Positions 11,201-21,928 of a stretch of DNA of 64,000 bases are shown piece by piece. A model generated the notes under the pieces. It was not told where the DNA came from. It made no database searches and worked only from the letters and a program-made list of their open reading frames with translations. The DNA is taken from positions 120,345,033 to 120,409,032 of the forward strand of contig CM048845.1 of the NCBI GenBank assembly GCA_026545225.1, in the 5' to 3' direction. How positions within the stretch are numbered: position 1 is the first letter of the stretch; each line of letters starts with the position of its first letter. A program made the position numbers and the translations under genes. This stretch comes from Cornus controversa (taxonomy: Eukaryota; Streptophyta; Magnoliopsida; Cornales; Cornaceae).

Positions 11201-12410
11201 ATGTGTGTATATACATATGTATACAAACATTATGCAATTAGCTCTTCTTTTTGCTATAGTTGATTATTAATTTTCAAATTATCATTTCTTAATTTTGTTC
11301 AAAAGTTTTTGGAGAAGAGTGGATGTATTTGACTATATATATGTGTAGTATGTGTATTTGGTTGTGAGAGCTGAGTGAACTGGTGTGAGATGTACTTCTC
11401 TAGTGTGTAGTAGTGAAATCACCTATTGGATTTTCGGTTATGGTCTCTCCACCTATCTTATCCTTTAAACATGTTGGCCAAAAGAAGAGCTTCACCATAA
11501 CCGTAAAAGCAGAAAATGAGAACCTCAGCATAATTGACAATGATCAGCATTCATTCAGGTGGTATGCTTGTGATTGTGATTAATCTTTATTTATAAAGAA
11601 CTATTTTACTAGCAGCCATTGTGCACATTTGGGGTGTCTGCCTGCCTTGTTAGCAATGGAACTTGTGAAAACAAACTGGTTTTGTGGTCATTCTTAAAGA
11701 CCCATTATCACCTTCTGTCACCGAGCCCTAGCACGAAGAGAGGAGAGAGGAGAAAGAAGAGAGAGAGAGAGAGGAAGAGAAAGAAAAAGAAAAGAAAAGA
11801 AAATAGAGAGTTAGGGTATTTTGGTCCTTTCATGTCATTTTAAAGATTAAATAGGTCATTTGACAAAGTTAAAGGGCATACAAGTCTTTTCGCATGGTGT
11901 CAGACCTGCCTATACATGGTTTGGGGTTTCTCTGATAGACGATGCAAAACGTTTGAGTTTATACTATCACTAAAAACAAACTTTGTCTCTGTGTGAAATA
12001 AGTCCAAACCTCAGGGGGTATCAATGATATTTACCCTTAATATATTTCAGCTCTTCGTTAACAAACTTCGTTTTTCATAAAACCCAACTAAAAAGCATTC
12101 ACCAAAACCGCAACAGACCAACCAAACCCCAATTAGACATCACCGATATTTCATTGATAATGTCTAGTTTTGCACTTTCAAACTAAACCATGCACAAGCA
12201 AGCTCTTATTTAGATTTCTAAGAAACTTTATATGGTGTAGTTCATTTTTTTCTTTACTTTTTTTGAATATTCTAAACTAATAGGCATAGTAGTATTTTCT
12301 TTCTGTGATCTGATATTTTTGGTTCTCGAAATTAAAACCCAATACACAGAATGATAGAGAAAGGAGGTATGAATATATGTTGTCATAGTGATAATTACAA
12401 ATATGAGAGA

Positions 12411-12411
<1 letters not shown>
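11201..12411. other. Right part of the TIR element and flank, no gene seen
   Basis: Contains a purine-rich (GAGA/GAAA) tract at about 11740-11805 and the right TIR to 12036. Beyond that is AT-rich sequence. The reading frame across the purine tract is low-complexity R/K and not a gene. Confidence 0.5.

Positions 12412-12459
<48 letters not shown>
12412..12459. repeat. (TA)n(GA)n compound microsatellite
   Basis: About 19 bases of TA repeats run directly into about 29 bases of GA repeats. Confidence 0.95.
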
Positions 12460-12461
<2 letters not shown>

Positions 12462-12714
12462 GGAGAAACTGCGAGAAGTTCGCTTGAACATAAATTGGTG
12501 GTTTCGCCAGAGGGGAAAGATCCTAGTGAGTAAATCCGGAGATCGGTGACGAGGTGACATGTGAATGACGTAAATGAATATGCTGTTTGTATATGTGTGT
12601 GTTTGTGTATGATATTTGCTACAAGAACTGAAATCAGTTGGAAGGGAAAAGAATTGATGCAATTCTCCGGTGAATGCTCTGTATTCGAGTAGCAATTGGG
12701 TGTGGGAGATAAAA

Positions 12715-12945
12715 TCCAGTAATGGATTTGCCATTCTTGTCATAGCTCGAGAACGACTTGTCCCCGGACTTGGTATCTTCTGTGTAGGTGTTGAACGATT
12801 GTTTGCGACCGTTGCCGTCGTCGGAGTAGGTCATGAACCAGACGTTGAGGAAGTGGTTATAGTTCTTGAATTCGTCGGTGTTGCGTGTTAAAGCTCTGGC
12901 TAACGCGTAGGTGTTGGGGGCATAGTTCACAAAATTTCGCACCAG
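12715..12945 (-). pseudogene. Fragment of a polygalacturonase beta-subunit (BURP-type) gene
   Basis: On the minus strand the frame reads a series of F-x-x-Y repeats: FVNY, FKNY, FNTY and FSSY, with linkers such as SDDGNGRKQSF and TEDTKSGDKSF. This repeat is the hallmark of the non-catalytic beta subunit of plant polygalacturonase 1 and its relatives, cell-wall proteins whose C-terminus is a BURP domain. Only about 75 residues of the repeat region are present. There is no signal peptide, no BURP domain and no continuation on either side, so this is a stranded gene piece. An intact family member is usually over 600 residues. How it arrived (retroposition, transposon capture, remnant of a local gene) cannot be told from the window. 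Confidence 0.75.
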
Positions 12946-13149
12946 CTGAAGAAAGCATGAAGGCTGAAGGGGTAGATTCTTTAAGTGTTGTTATGCCATT
13001 GTTGAATTAACTTTGATCGGTGAGATCTCTCCATGCCGGCGGCTTGCCTCTGCATCGCTGGCGGCAAGTGGGTCCAACCTGTCCTCTGCATCCCAATTAT
13101 TTGCACAATTTGAAAAATGTAGGGGGTTAATTGAACTCTAGGGGTTTTT

Positions 13150-14330
13150 GTGCACATTCCTTTATATAATATTTTTGGGGGGGAGGTTTATGCACTTAAT
13201 CCTTATTATTTTTACTATTTGACCTATATGAAAATGTCTGTTGCATGCTCAACTTCTTTTGATAATGTGTGTAAATGTTCATTAAAAAAATTTGAAAGAA
13301 AGAAATGTTTGACACTTTTGAGTTGTGTTCATGTTGTTTCTAAGATTGTCAGACGGCCTTATCTTTGATGTGTTTGTAGTATTTAGGATGTGTCAGCCAA
13401 GTGTTTGGGATTTGCCGGCTAAGGATCTAAATTTATTAAATTGTGGGCACATTCATGAAGTGTTGGATAGGACCATACGTAATCCTTTAGTGTCATTGGT
13501 CTCCGAGGCGGATATAGCACCTTCATAGAAGTGTCCGTGCTTCATAGTCCTAGAGTGATGAGGGGGAGTAACCAAAGAATTTTAGTTAATTGGCAGTCTT
13601 GAAATTCAAAGGAACTTGGTTCATTTTAAGTTTTTCATGGTTCTCTGTTGAGGGGGAGTAACCAAAGAATTTTAGTTAGTTTCAGGAAAATGAGTAAGTT
13701 AACTAGTCTCAGATTTGATGAAGGTGATAGCTGGTATGAGATTTGAAAGGAGTGATCTCTACGGTCCATATTTTGCTTCTGGAAAACTTCCATCTGGTTC
13801 TTATCTCAAAGGAACCGATATTCGTATAATGTTCTTTGTGCAACATTTAAGTTCTCAAGGGAGGAGAGGGCGGTGGCAACCTCTCTACTGATAGTTTCAT
13901 GCTTAAGATAGTAATTATTGGTTCAGGGTTTTGTATGAATTCTTCTTAGCTCTCATGTCTGTACTTAATGTCTTGTTTAGAAGATCTTCAATTCTTTTTC
14001 TATATTCTCATGTTGTTGTTAATCAAATGCTGCATTTATGTCCTTTTATGGGGTAGAGATTTTTAGTATTCATTTATGAAAACTTATTGAAGCTTTCCCG
14101 GGATTGTTCAACAAGTAGGGCTCTTTCAGTGCAATGGTGGAATTTATTCGAGGCTATACAGCCAATATGTTTTATCACCCTTTAGGGCATTGAACCTTCT
14201 GATGAATATGCATATTGTCACCATGAGAGTATCCGTATGCCCCGCCTTACACTGGTCCTATTTCGCCTCTCCTTGTTATAATTGGAGATCCAGTCAAATT
14301 ACGTGACTCATCTGCCTTGTGAATTCCTAT
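13150..14330 (+). other. Decayed coding-like tract, unidentified
   Basis: Several short frames have protein-like composition but none extends or links clearly. One at about 13385-13525 reads CQPSVWDLPAKDLNLLNCGH. Others near 13700-13860 and 14130-14300 look similar. The sequence GAGGGGGAGTAACCAAAGAA appears twice (about 13559 and 13652), marking a local duplication of roughly 90 bp. I do not recognise the family; an old transposon or gene remnant is equally possible. Confidence 0.3.
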
Positions 14331-14456
14331 CTTGCAGAATGCACTCTATTCAGTAGTCCATTTGCTTATAATCCCATCACTTACTGGCTTCTCTATGCTG
14401 TTATTGATAGTGTGTCGATTCATCAGCAGAAGAAGCAGTTGAAGAGCCAGGATTGA
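14331..14456 (+). pseudogene. Possible vestige of a BAP31-like duplicate
   Basis: The frame ends in TYWLLYAV, a short linker, then QQKKQLKSQD and a stop. The intact gene at 6285 ends FYWLLYSV..., then LEKLRAQD and a stop. The DNA shows the same blocks (TACTGGCTtCTCTAtgC and a closing CAGGAtTGATT). About 60 bases upstream sequence no longer resembles the gene, and the linker is shorter. Similarity is limited to about 40 codons, so chance or another YWLLY-bearing membrane protein (for example HVA22-like) is not excluded. Confidence 0.3.
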
Positions 14457-14882
14457 TTCTGAATTCACTTTTTGATTTGCGATTATCCCACAGTTCTCAC
14501 TTTGTTTCAGTTTATCAGATTATCTCATATTGAGTTTTTTTCGTTATTATTTTGTTCTTTTGGGGGCTTTTAATTCTGAAATGTTGGCTTATGGTAGAAC
14601 GTAGATTGATGCAAGTGCATGTTTGTTTTGTTTTAATTTGTACATTGTGGTTAATTGGTATGGATGTCTATGACATTACTTATAATTGATCTTTATGGGT
14701 CTTATTGTTTACACCTTCACTGAGACTTTGTCTTGCAAGAACACACTTGAGGCTTATAAAGCATCCTTGCTTGACTTATGATGGAGAAGTGCCAATGATT
14801 GGTAAATTGTAGTAAGAAGGAATCACTTAAAATAAGTTGATATTCTGGCTCTACAATGTAAATGACTTTGTTGTTTTATGCA

Positions 14883-14946
14883 GGAAACTGGAGAAACTGC
14901 ATCAATTGAGCACTGAGATTAAAATGGTGAACCATCAAATTATGGG
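14883..14946 (+). other. Exon-like segment
   Basis: A TTTATGCAG acceptor-like site is followed by an open segment reading KLEKLHQLSTEIKMVNHQIM and then GGTAGTAA, which could be a donor. The composition is coiled-coil-like and partly echoes LEKL of the BAP31 tail. No partner exons are found, so it may be part of the same decayed tract. Confidence 0.22.
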
Positions 14947-15294
14947 TAGTAATATGTCTGACTGGCAGAGCTTTTTCTTTTGTGTGTCTTGCTTTATTAA
15001 CTTGCCAATGATAATATATTATTCATAATTACCCAACTATGTTTTGAAGACACACTGTTTTTTATTCTTATTTTATGTGATATTACTATGACACCTTTGC
15101 GCTTGAAAATCTTGAAGGTAAGATACAACATTTTCGGAAGGATTGTTTATGTCTGGTCTTTCTTTCCCTCATAACATTTGACATTCCAAGTTTGGAGTGA
15201 AAGTAGCATATTAAGGCCAGATGTTAGGGGGGGTTGGATGAGAGCAACTTCCGAAACTCAATACTCGCATTGATTTTGTTAGAGTACTGTTTTG

Positions 15295-15925
15295 CTCAGT
15301 TTAAATTGGTTTTGGAGGCCCGTTTAAAGGTTTTGGTTTTTGACGGGGACGGGGATGGGATATAGGAGTAAAAATTAACTTGGGTACCAGTCCTGAGCAA
15401 AATGGTTTTGGAGGTACATTTACAGGTTTTGGATGGAAACGGGGTTTCAGGAGTGAAAATTTTGCTCAGTTTGTTTTGGAGGCTCATTTAAAGAGACGGA
15501 TTTTAAGAGTGAAAATTTACTTGGGTGAAGGGGAAGGTCACTTGTCCCTTCCCATATATATATATATATTTACTAATTTTCTCTTTATATATATATATGT
15601 GTGTGTGTCTTAAAAATCATAATTTCTCCATTATTCAAATTATTGTCAGATTGATATTTGGATAGTTTACTTTGGTATGATGGAAACTTTCAAACTTATG
15701 AATGTTAATGTGATTTGGTTTGAAAGAATTTTTATTTGATTTATATTCTTAAATGTGATTTTTTAAAATTTGGGTGGATAATTAGGGGAAATGAAATTGA
15801 GTGAGAGTTTAAACGGGACGGTGTGATTAACTTAAACGGGGTGATAATCCGTTCTGTTGTTAAACAATTTTGGACAAGAATGAAAAAAAAAAAAAAAAAC
15901 TTAAAGGATGTTGCCATCCCTAGTT
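15295..15925. mobile_element. Degenerate hAT-type MITE with internal repeats
   Basis: The right end, GTTGCCATCCCTA (to about 15922), matches the terminus of the element at 4692-5270. Inside are AAACGGGACGG and AAACGGGG units, echoing its subterminal repeats. On the left a GGTTTTGGAGG-type unit recurs at about 15308, 15403 and 15471, together with GAGTGAAAATTT and TTGCTCAG blocks. The left terminus is not recognisable. Confidence 0.4.
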
Positions 15926-15950
15926 TTAAGAGACTTTTAGTTAAAGAAAA

Positions 15951-16897
15951 GACAGAAGTGCAAAAACACTCACTAAATTATTTTTTGAAGTAAATCAGTC
16001 TCTCATTTTACAAAAGTAGGTAATTTGATCCTGACAAAATTATAATGACATATATACTTTTATTATGACCATCATGTCATTCTCTCTATAAATATCGTGT
16101 TTTCTAAAAATTCAAAAAAGAAAAATTTAGTTTGATAAAATTTTCAAATAATAAGCTTAGAGATAAAAAAATAAAAGGCTAATAGAACTTTATTTAAGAT
16201 TTTTAAAAAATAAAAATATAATTAACATATATACTTTATTCTCTGCTAGCATAGTCAATAGTGTTTTCTAAATAAAAATTTAGTAAAAAAAAGAGTTTGA
16301 TAAAATTATGATTGAAAAGGTTTTTGTATTGATTTGGTAGTGTAATAATAAAAAATAATTAGAAACATAAAAATGTAAAAGGCTAATAGAATTTTATTTC
16401 AGGAATTTATCAAACTATTTTTTTAAAAAAAATAATTTTTATTTAGAAAACATTATAGTAATAGAAAAAAAATCGTATTCCGTGCACAAAGTTCCCGCTT
16501 GAGCAGAATCTGAGAAAGGTAGATGTCAGCAAATCTTACCCCCATTTTTGGAGAGGCTGCTCTCAAGTCTTGAACCCATGACATATCGCTTTAGACGATG
16601 ACACTTTTATTTAAAAAAACTTAAATAAAGTTCTATTAGTCTTTTATTATTATTTTTTTGTTTCCAAATTAATAATTTGAAAATTTTATCTAATTATTTT
16701 TTAGTTTTTGAATTTTTAGAAAACACTATTTATAAAGGGACAAAATGGTCATGGTAAATGATATATATGTCAATATAGGTTTGTCAAGAATCAAGTTATC
16801 CACTTTTGTAAGATGAGGGACTGATTTGTTCCAAAAAATAGTTTAGTGGTGTTTTTGCACATAGAGGAAAGTTCAGGATTTTTTTTTGCACTTTTGC
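15951..16897. mobile_element. Foldback element with long inverted arms and 10-bp target duplication
   Basis: The left arm (15951 to about 16210) and right arm (about 16620 to 16897) are inverted copies. Shared blocks in order are AGTGCAAAAACAC, ACTAAA-TATTTTTTG, AAATCAGTC-CTCAT-TTACAAAAGT, TTTTCTAAAAATTCAAAAA and GATAAAATTTTCAAAT. The right arm has one extra segment. TTAAAGAAAA lies exactly outside both ends (15941-15950 and 16898-16907), a 10-bp duplication of the size Mutator-type foldbacks make. Between the arms are a second, smaller inverted pair (about 16250-16470) and a SINE. No coding sequence is present. Confidence 0.87.
16474..16602 (-). mobile_element. Au-type SINE, 5'-truncated
   Basis: On the minus strand the sequence runs GGGTTCAAGACTTG (box B), GCAGCCTCTCCAAAAATGGG, GGTAAGATTTGCTGACATC, then CTCAGATTCTGCTCAAGCGG and a GTGCACGGAATACGA end followed by a T run. 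This order and wording are those of the Au SINE family of flowering plants, which ends in a short T stretch. The box A part is not recognisable, so the 5' end is missing or decayed. It sits in the loop of the foldback element. Confidence 0.75.
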
Positions 16898-16929
16898 TTA
16901 AAGAAAAAGAGAAAAATGTTCATTCTAAG

Positions 16930-17480
16930 AAGAGGTGTAATGTTCATGATCGGTGTCAATGTCACTCAATGCGCCATTGTTAGATAAAAATGTATTCTTT
17001 CTCATGTCATAAAGAGCGGGTCGAGAAAAAGACTTACATGTCATGAATTTTTGTCCCATATTATATTCAAATAGGAATAGTGTTAGCATCACCTAATAGC
17101 TTAAGGTTTTGAGTCAGAACATAAATGTTCTGTTTTTGACAAATGGTATTAGAGCGCGTCCAATTCTTAATCCGGTGTTATGTCAGGAAGGTGAGTGGAT
17201 GGTTCTTTTGTTGGGGGTCTGACACTTACTCCGACTTGGCTCGAATGTGTGTGCAGTGCGGCTATTGACCCAGCACCGCACTCCACGAGTTGCAAATTTG
17301 AATGAAATCTCGCAGAGTCTATATAGGGGCGCTAGCCGCTCAACAAACAGCCTCTTTCTTTTTCTTATTATTATTATTATTAGTAAGATAAGTTGGTTGG
17401 AAAAGGAATCAAGAAAAATTAGTTTCTTCATTTTCTTTGTAGGTAGGTTTCTCTCATCCTTTCTCAATTTCCATTTCCGT
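16930..17480 (+). mobile_element. Retroelement-like fragment with primer-binding-site motif
   Basis: TGGTATTAGAGCG at about 17143 resembles the tRNA-Met primer binding site variant common in plant TRIM and copia elements, and the sequence just before it (GACAAA preceded by AACATAAATGTTCTG) is LTR-end-like. No coding part follows. A nearby duplication of CGTGGGACTAGCTCCAAAT (about 17516 and 17579) may belong to the same remnant. Confidence 0.3.
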
Positions 17481-19050
17481 TAATTGGGATTCCCAAAACT
17501 AGCAGAGAATTGGGCCGTGGGACTAGCTCCAAATTTTTTATGTGGGCTTTGGACTGTACAACCCTATACAAATTGGGTCGTGGGACTAGCTCCAAATCCT
17601 TGTTCAAGACCTACACATGACACAAATAATGCACTCAACTATTTATTATTCACATGTTCAGTTTTGTTTGTAACCATAATTGTTAACCCGCGTATCCATA
17701 CAGTAATATATATATATATATATATATATATAAGAGCCATATTCTCTCCGTATATAGATATGTAGCATCATGCATACGTTAGAATGATCTAAAAAATTCT
17801 TAGAAAATAATATATAAGTTAGTCCACCTTAAAATAGTAGTGAATGTCAAAGTGGTCAGTACATTGGATATATGTAGAAAGCATCTTACTAGAAACGAAA
17901 TCCAAATGCAAAGACTGGACAGGAAGACTTGGAAAAGCATATTCAACTTTAGCTCTTTTTTTCGTGTAAAACAAAACCCAAAGAAAACAAATCAAAGAAA
18001 AACACCAACAAAGATAATCTTATATATATATTATATATATATATATAAACGACACAACCTTGATGACTTGATGTGAAGGAATGAAGGCTGAATACTGAAA
18101 AACCAGCTGGCCGGAAATTAAGTTGATTCATATTCAAAGCTGAGAACAAGTTGCAATTTACTAATCCACCATTACTTGTACTTGCTTTGGATATATATAT
18201 AATATATGAATGACCAGAAAGAAAATAGATAAAATAACAAAGAATGATATATACTAGTGTTTAGAAGCTTCATAAATGATTAGTCCCATTGACCATCACC
18301 AATCCGTTGACAGTGACCAATACAACGCGGAGTTACATAATTATCTTATTTGACCAAAAACACCTTTGCACGGATGGCTCATATTTCTTTTTTTCCGGCT
18401 CTCCTGCATGAATTTTCTTACAGGCTAGGGTGTAGTGATTAGTGATTAGTGATTAGTGACAATGACATGCTGTCCCCACTGAAACGACACCGTGTCACCA
18501 TTAAATTACAGTAAAACATATTTTTCTGAGCTCTCTACTTTTTGTGTGACAAATTTGACCTATGTATCCATATCCAAATCCTTAACATGTTTTTAATTAA
18601 GCTACTACAACATTAACATGTTTCATGTTTCAGCTCATAAGAATCGTCTAAAGTTTGATATAAAAGTCTTAATTCTTTGAAATTTGATAATTCTTCGAGA
18701 ATGTTTACAACCGATAATTATAAAAACTAAACAAAACTGCAAGAATTGTCTCTCACAAAAAGATGATTTCTTTTTCTAAGTATAAAAAAAAAGATGTTTT
18801 TTTTAATATCATTTACACTGACATGTTTTGAGTGTGTTTTACTTTTACTTTTCCTCCATGCTGAGGTGTGAGTGTGGGGGCCATGTTTGGAATTCAAAAA
18901 AAGCATGGGGTAGATGAGGTGGCATTCTGAAGCGGACATCTCGTAACAGACGCGCTTCACATCAGAGCAACATATCTATGTGCAGAGTCAAAGATTAAAA
19001 TAATTAATAAAATCATGATTGGGCAATAGCTTACCGTGTCCTTCTAGAAT
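17481..19050 (+). other. Upstream region of the MYB gene, no gene seen
   Basis: AT-rich with (TA)n tracts near 17705 and 18020. Four tandem copies of the 9-base unit GTGATTAGT-like occur at about 18433-18460. No coding frame of note. Confidence 0.5.
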
Positions 19051-19059
19051 CGGATTCGG

Positions 19060-19165
19060 ATATATATATATGAATCGGTGGTGGTGTGTCTCTTCAGTCT
19101 ACCCAGTTCTCTGTATTTCTAGCTGTCACACTCACTCACTCTCTCTCTCTCTCTCTCTCTCTCAC
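19060..19165 (+). promoter_or_regulatory. Probable core promoter and CT-rich leader of the MYB gene
   Basis: A TATATATATATGAATC block at about 19061-19076 lies about 185 bases before the start codon and could serve as TATA box. A (CT)n tract of about 26 bases at about 19136-19161 falls in the expected 5' untranslated leader, where plant genes often carry CT repeats. A second (TA)n run lies at 19227-19241, just before the ATG. Confidence 0.45.
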
Positions 19166-19254
19166 ATCTATATAGATAGACACATATATCTTCACTTAGT
19201 TTACTTGGGCTTGTTTGGGTTTCTCATATATATATATATATAGTTTTGGTGAAG

Positions 19255-19779
19255 ATGGGAAGGAAACCTTGCTGTGACAAAGTTGGGTTGAAGAAGGGAC
19301 CATGGACAACTGAAGAGGACAAGAAGCTCATCCACTTCATCCTCACTAATGGCCAATGCTGTTGGAGAGCTGTTCCTAAACTTGCAGGTCTCTAGCTAGC
19401 TCGTAATTTCATTGTCTATAACCAATATTTGAGAGAGAGAAGCGATAATAATTGTTTTGGTTCCGTATACTAATTAATCGAAAGCTAAATTTGATTGTGA
19501 ATTTTCTTCTCCAAACTAGATTTAATTTTCTCAAAGACATGGATTGAAAATCTTGGTTTTGATTTCCTGTTTTTGAGAAAATGAAAATGGGTGTGTTTGT
19601 AATAATTAAAAAGACAAGTAGTGGAAAAGCTGTCCATAGATAATATAAAGAATCTTTAACGTACGTCATTATGAAACTGAGAGTCACAGTTCTGAGTGCA
19701 AAGAGGCAGAGAGAACCAAATTAATATTTCCTTAATTACTTCATCAATATAAGCCTTTACTTTTTAATTTTTTTAATTG

Positions 19780-19830
<51 letters not shown>

Positions 19831-21181
19831 TGATCGTTGTGGGTGACATTATTATTGCAGGACTGCTAAGGTGTGGTAAGAGTTGCAGGTTGAGATGGAC
19901 AAACTATCTTAGGCCAGACTTGAAAAGAGGTCTGTTATCAGACTATGAAGAGAAAATGGTTATTGATCTTCATGCTCAACTTGGTAACAGGTTTGTCTAC
20001 TTCAATCAATTCCATCTCTTCTTAATTTCCTTTTGCTTCTACTCTTGCTAAATGTTCAATATAAGCAGAATTTGGTAAAGTAGTCTGCTGCATTATCACT
20101 TGATTATTGTTGTGTAATTAAAAACAACTTCATGAAAGAATTAATTACTTCCAATTAATAATGCATGACTAAAGTGGCAGACAACAAGTGCAGATGGAAT
20201 GAGTCCTATCTGAGGCACCCATTCCTTGTTCTTTTTGTTGGTTTATTTTCTCACTTATTGCTGTTGTTGCATTTGTAGTCATAAAAATCAGATCAAAGTA
20301 TTTACTTGGGAACTGAGTATTCTTTTGTAATAAATAATGGGTAGTTTTGTCCAAGAACTTTTTTTTTTCTCTTCTTTTATGAAGACATGCCTTTTTTTCT
20401 TTTGAAGTTTAGAAAATTTGTGAAAAATGCATGTAGCTTATTTTGGAATTTTTTAATAAATTATTTTCTAGTGGCATGACATGCATCAAAAGTTGAGTGA
20501 ATAATGTTTGTTGAAAATATATGGGTTTGCAGATGGTCCAAGATTGCTTCTCATCTCCCTGGAAGAACTGATAATGAGATCAAGAACCACTGGAATACTC
20601 ACATCAAGAAGAAGCTAAGGAAGATGGGGATTGATCCTCTCACCCACAAGCCACTCCCCACTACTACTCCAACTGGTCAACCACCAGTACCACATCAACA
20701 AGAACAACCACCACCACCATCACCACCTTCTTTAAGTACTTGTGACATTTTTGAGTTGGGTGAGAATAACAAAGAGATAGAGACATCATTAGAGTCATCA
20801 TCTAATATTACTGATCATGAGGCCAAAGAGGAAGAGAAAAGCCCATTTGATTCATCATTAATGGAAATCAACAATGGGTTTTGCACAGATGAAGTCCCAC
20901 TGATTGAACCTCATGAGATTCTAGTCCCTTGTACTACTCCATCATCATCATTAGCATCATCCTCTTCTTCTTTTTCTTCTTCTACTTCTTGTGGTGGTGG
21001 TGGTGGTGGTGGTTCAATATCCACCATCCATGAAAACTTTGACTTGCCTAATTTTGACTGGCTTGGTGAGTATAGCAATGGCATGGGTTTTTGGGATATT
21101 GATGACTTCACCAATTTGGATTTGCTTATTAATGATGAGATGATCATGAGATTGACACAGCAGGAATGGAACAACTGTTGA
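19255..21181 (+). CDS. R2R3-MYB transcription factor (MYB20/43/85/40 type)
   Basis: Three exons, 19255-19387, 19861-19990 and 20533-21181, give 303 residues. The 133 and 130 bp first exons and intron phases are canonical for plant R2R3-MYBs. R2 spans about residues 14-64 with W17, W37, W57; R3 about 67-115 with L70 in place of the first W, then W89 and W108. The start [17 protein letters not shown] and the tail [17 protein letters not shown] place it near Arabidopsis MYB20/43/85 and MYB40; members of this group regulate secondary-wall and phenylpropanoid genes, though the exact ortholog is uncertain. The bHLH-binding signature of R3 is absent. The C-terminal half is Pro-, Ser- and acid-rich, with a Gly-8-like run coded by GGT repeats and an acidic, hydrophobic end (about 265-300) that could activate transcription. 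The protein acts in the nucleus. Intron 1 carries a 47-base (AT)n tract. Confidence 0.95.
19782..19828. repeat. (AT)n microsatellite in MYB intron 1
   Basis: A 47-base AT run ending 32 bases before the exon 2 acceptor, close to the expected branch-point region. Confidence 0.95.
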
Positions 21182-21754
21182 ACCTCACTGCCCAGAGATG
21201 GTCTTGAATCGAGATTCTTGCAAATTAATTTGAGTTCTCGTGATTTTGAAATTTTTATTTCTGGTGCATGTTTGTAATTTTTTTTTTTTAGTTGTTACAA
21301 TGAATAATTGTAAAAGATCAGGTAAAAACCTGATCTCTTACATAAATATTACAGTATTATTTAGCTTCTGTGGTCTATCTTTGGAAAAATAAATAATAAA
21401 ATATATTGTACAGAACAAATGAAATTTAATTTCCTTATGCGAGTACAAAAATTTTCACCATCCCAGGTGTAGAAGTTGAACTCGATGAAAACAGAGGTCA
21501 TTTTTCTTACTTACTTATTTTTGTTTCATTTTCTGAGCAATGACTCACATAAATTTATATCATAACTTGAACTTTAGCAATTTTAAATTTTCACGTGGGA
21601 GTTACAAAATGGGAATATTATATAACTTGGGCTACTTACTTGTAAAATGTCTTATTTTTCGGATTCCGAGTATGAACAGTTTTAGATTTCATGAATAGAT
21701 AAATAATAGGGGCAAGAAAGTCAACTAATCATATTTTAAACTTAGAACATAAAT

Positions 21755-21928
21755 GCCCTGTTTGGTAGAGTTTTTATTTCGACTTTTATATAGAAGAAAA
21801 AGAGAAGCAGAAACTAAATGAGAAAGTTGTCCAAAATTCTTCGGTCTTCCAATCTATACACTCTCCAAAATGACTTTTGAACTTGAAAAATCAAAAGTCG
21901 CTTTTCAAAAGACAATCTGAACAGGGCC
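21755..21928. mobile_element. Small MITE candidate
   Basis: GCCCTGTTTGGTAGAG at the left and, on the opposite strand, GGCCCTGTTCAGATTG at the right form imperfect inverted ends about 174 bases apart. Inner sequence also folds (AAAAGTCG against CGACTTTT). The GCCCTGTTTGG start is common in plant hAT-type MITEs. I do not see a convincing target-site duplication. Confidence 0.45.

Larger units (their letters stand above)
7974..12036. mobile_element. TIR-bounded DNA element (Mutator-like candidate), split by a solo LTR
   Basis: The left end reads GGGTAAATTACAATGACACC and continues with GGTTTGGACTTATTTTACAC. Read on the opposite strand, the right end gives GGGTAAATATCATTGATACC and GGTTTGGACTTATTTCACAC. 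This is an inverted pair of about 55 bp. Flanks TCATATATT (left) and TAATATATT (right, shifted by one base) are a near-match 9-bp duplication, the size Mutator elements make, but AT-rich and so weak evidence. Without the LTR at 8247-10490 the element is about 1.8 kb. No transposase frame is seen, so it is non-autonomous. Confidence 0.6.

Noticed and set aside
17183-17483. Opposed 94- and 78-codon frames
   Set aside because: No family resemblance and low-complexity ends; they sit in a retroelement-like remnant.
20911-21174. Minus-strand frame opposite MYB exon 3
   Set aside because: Antisense shadow created by GGT and TCA repeats.
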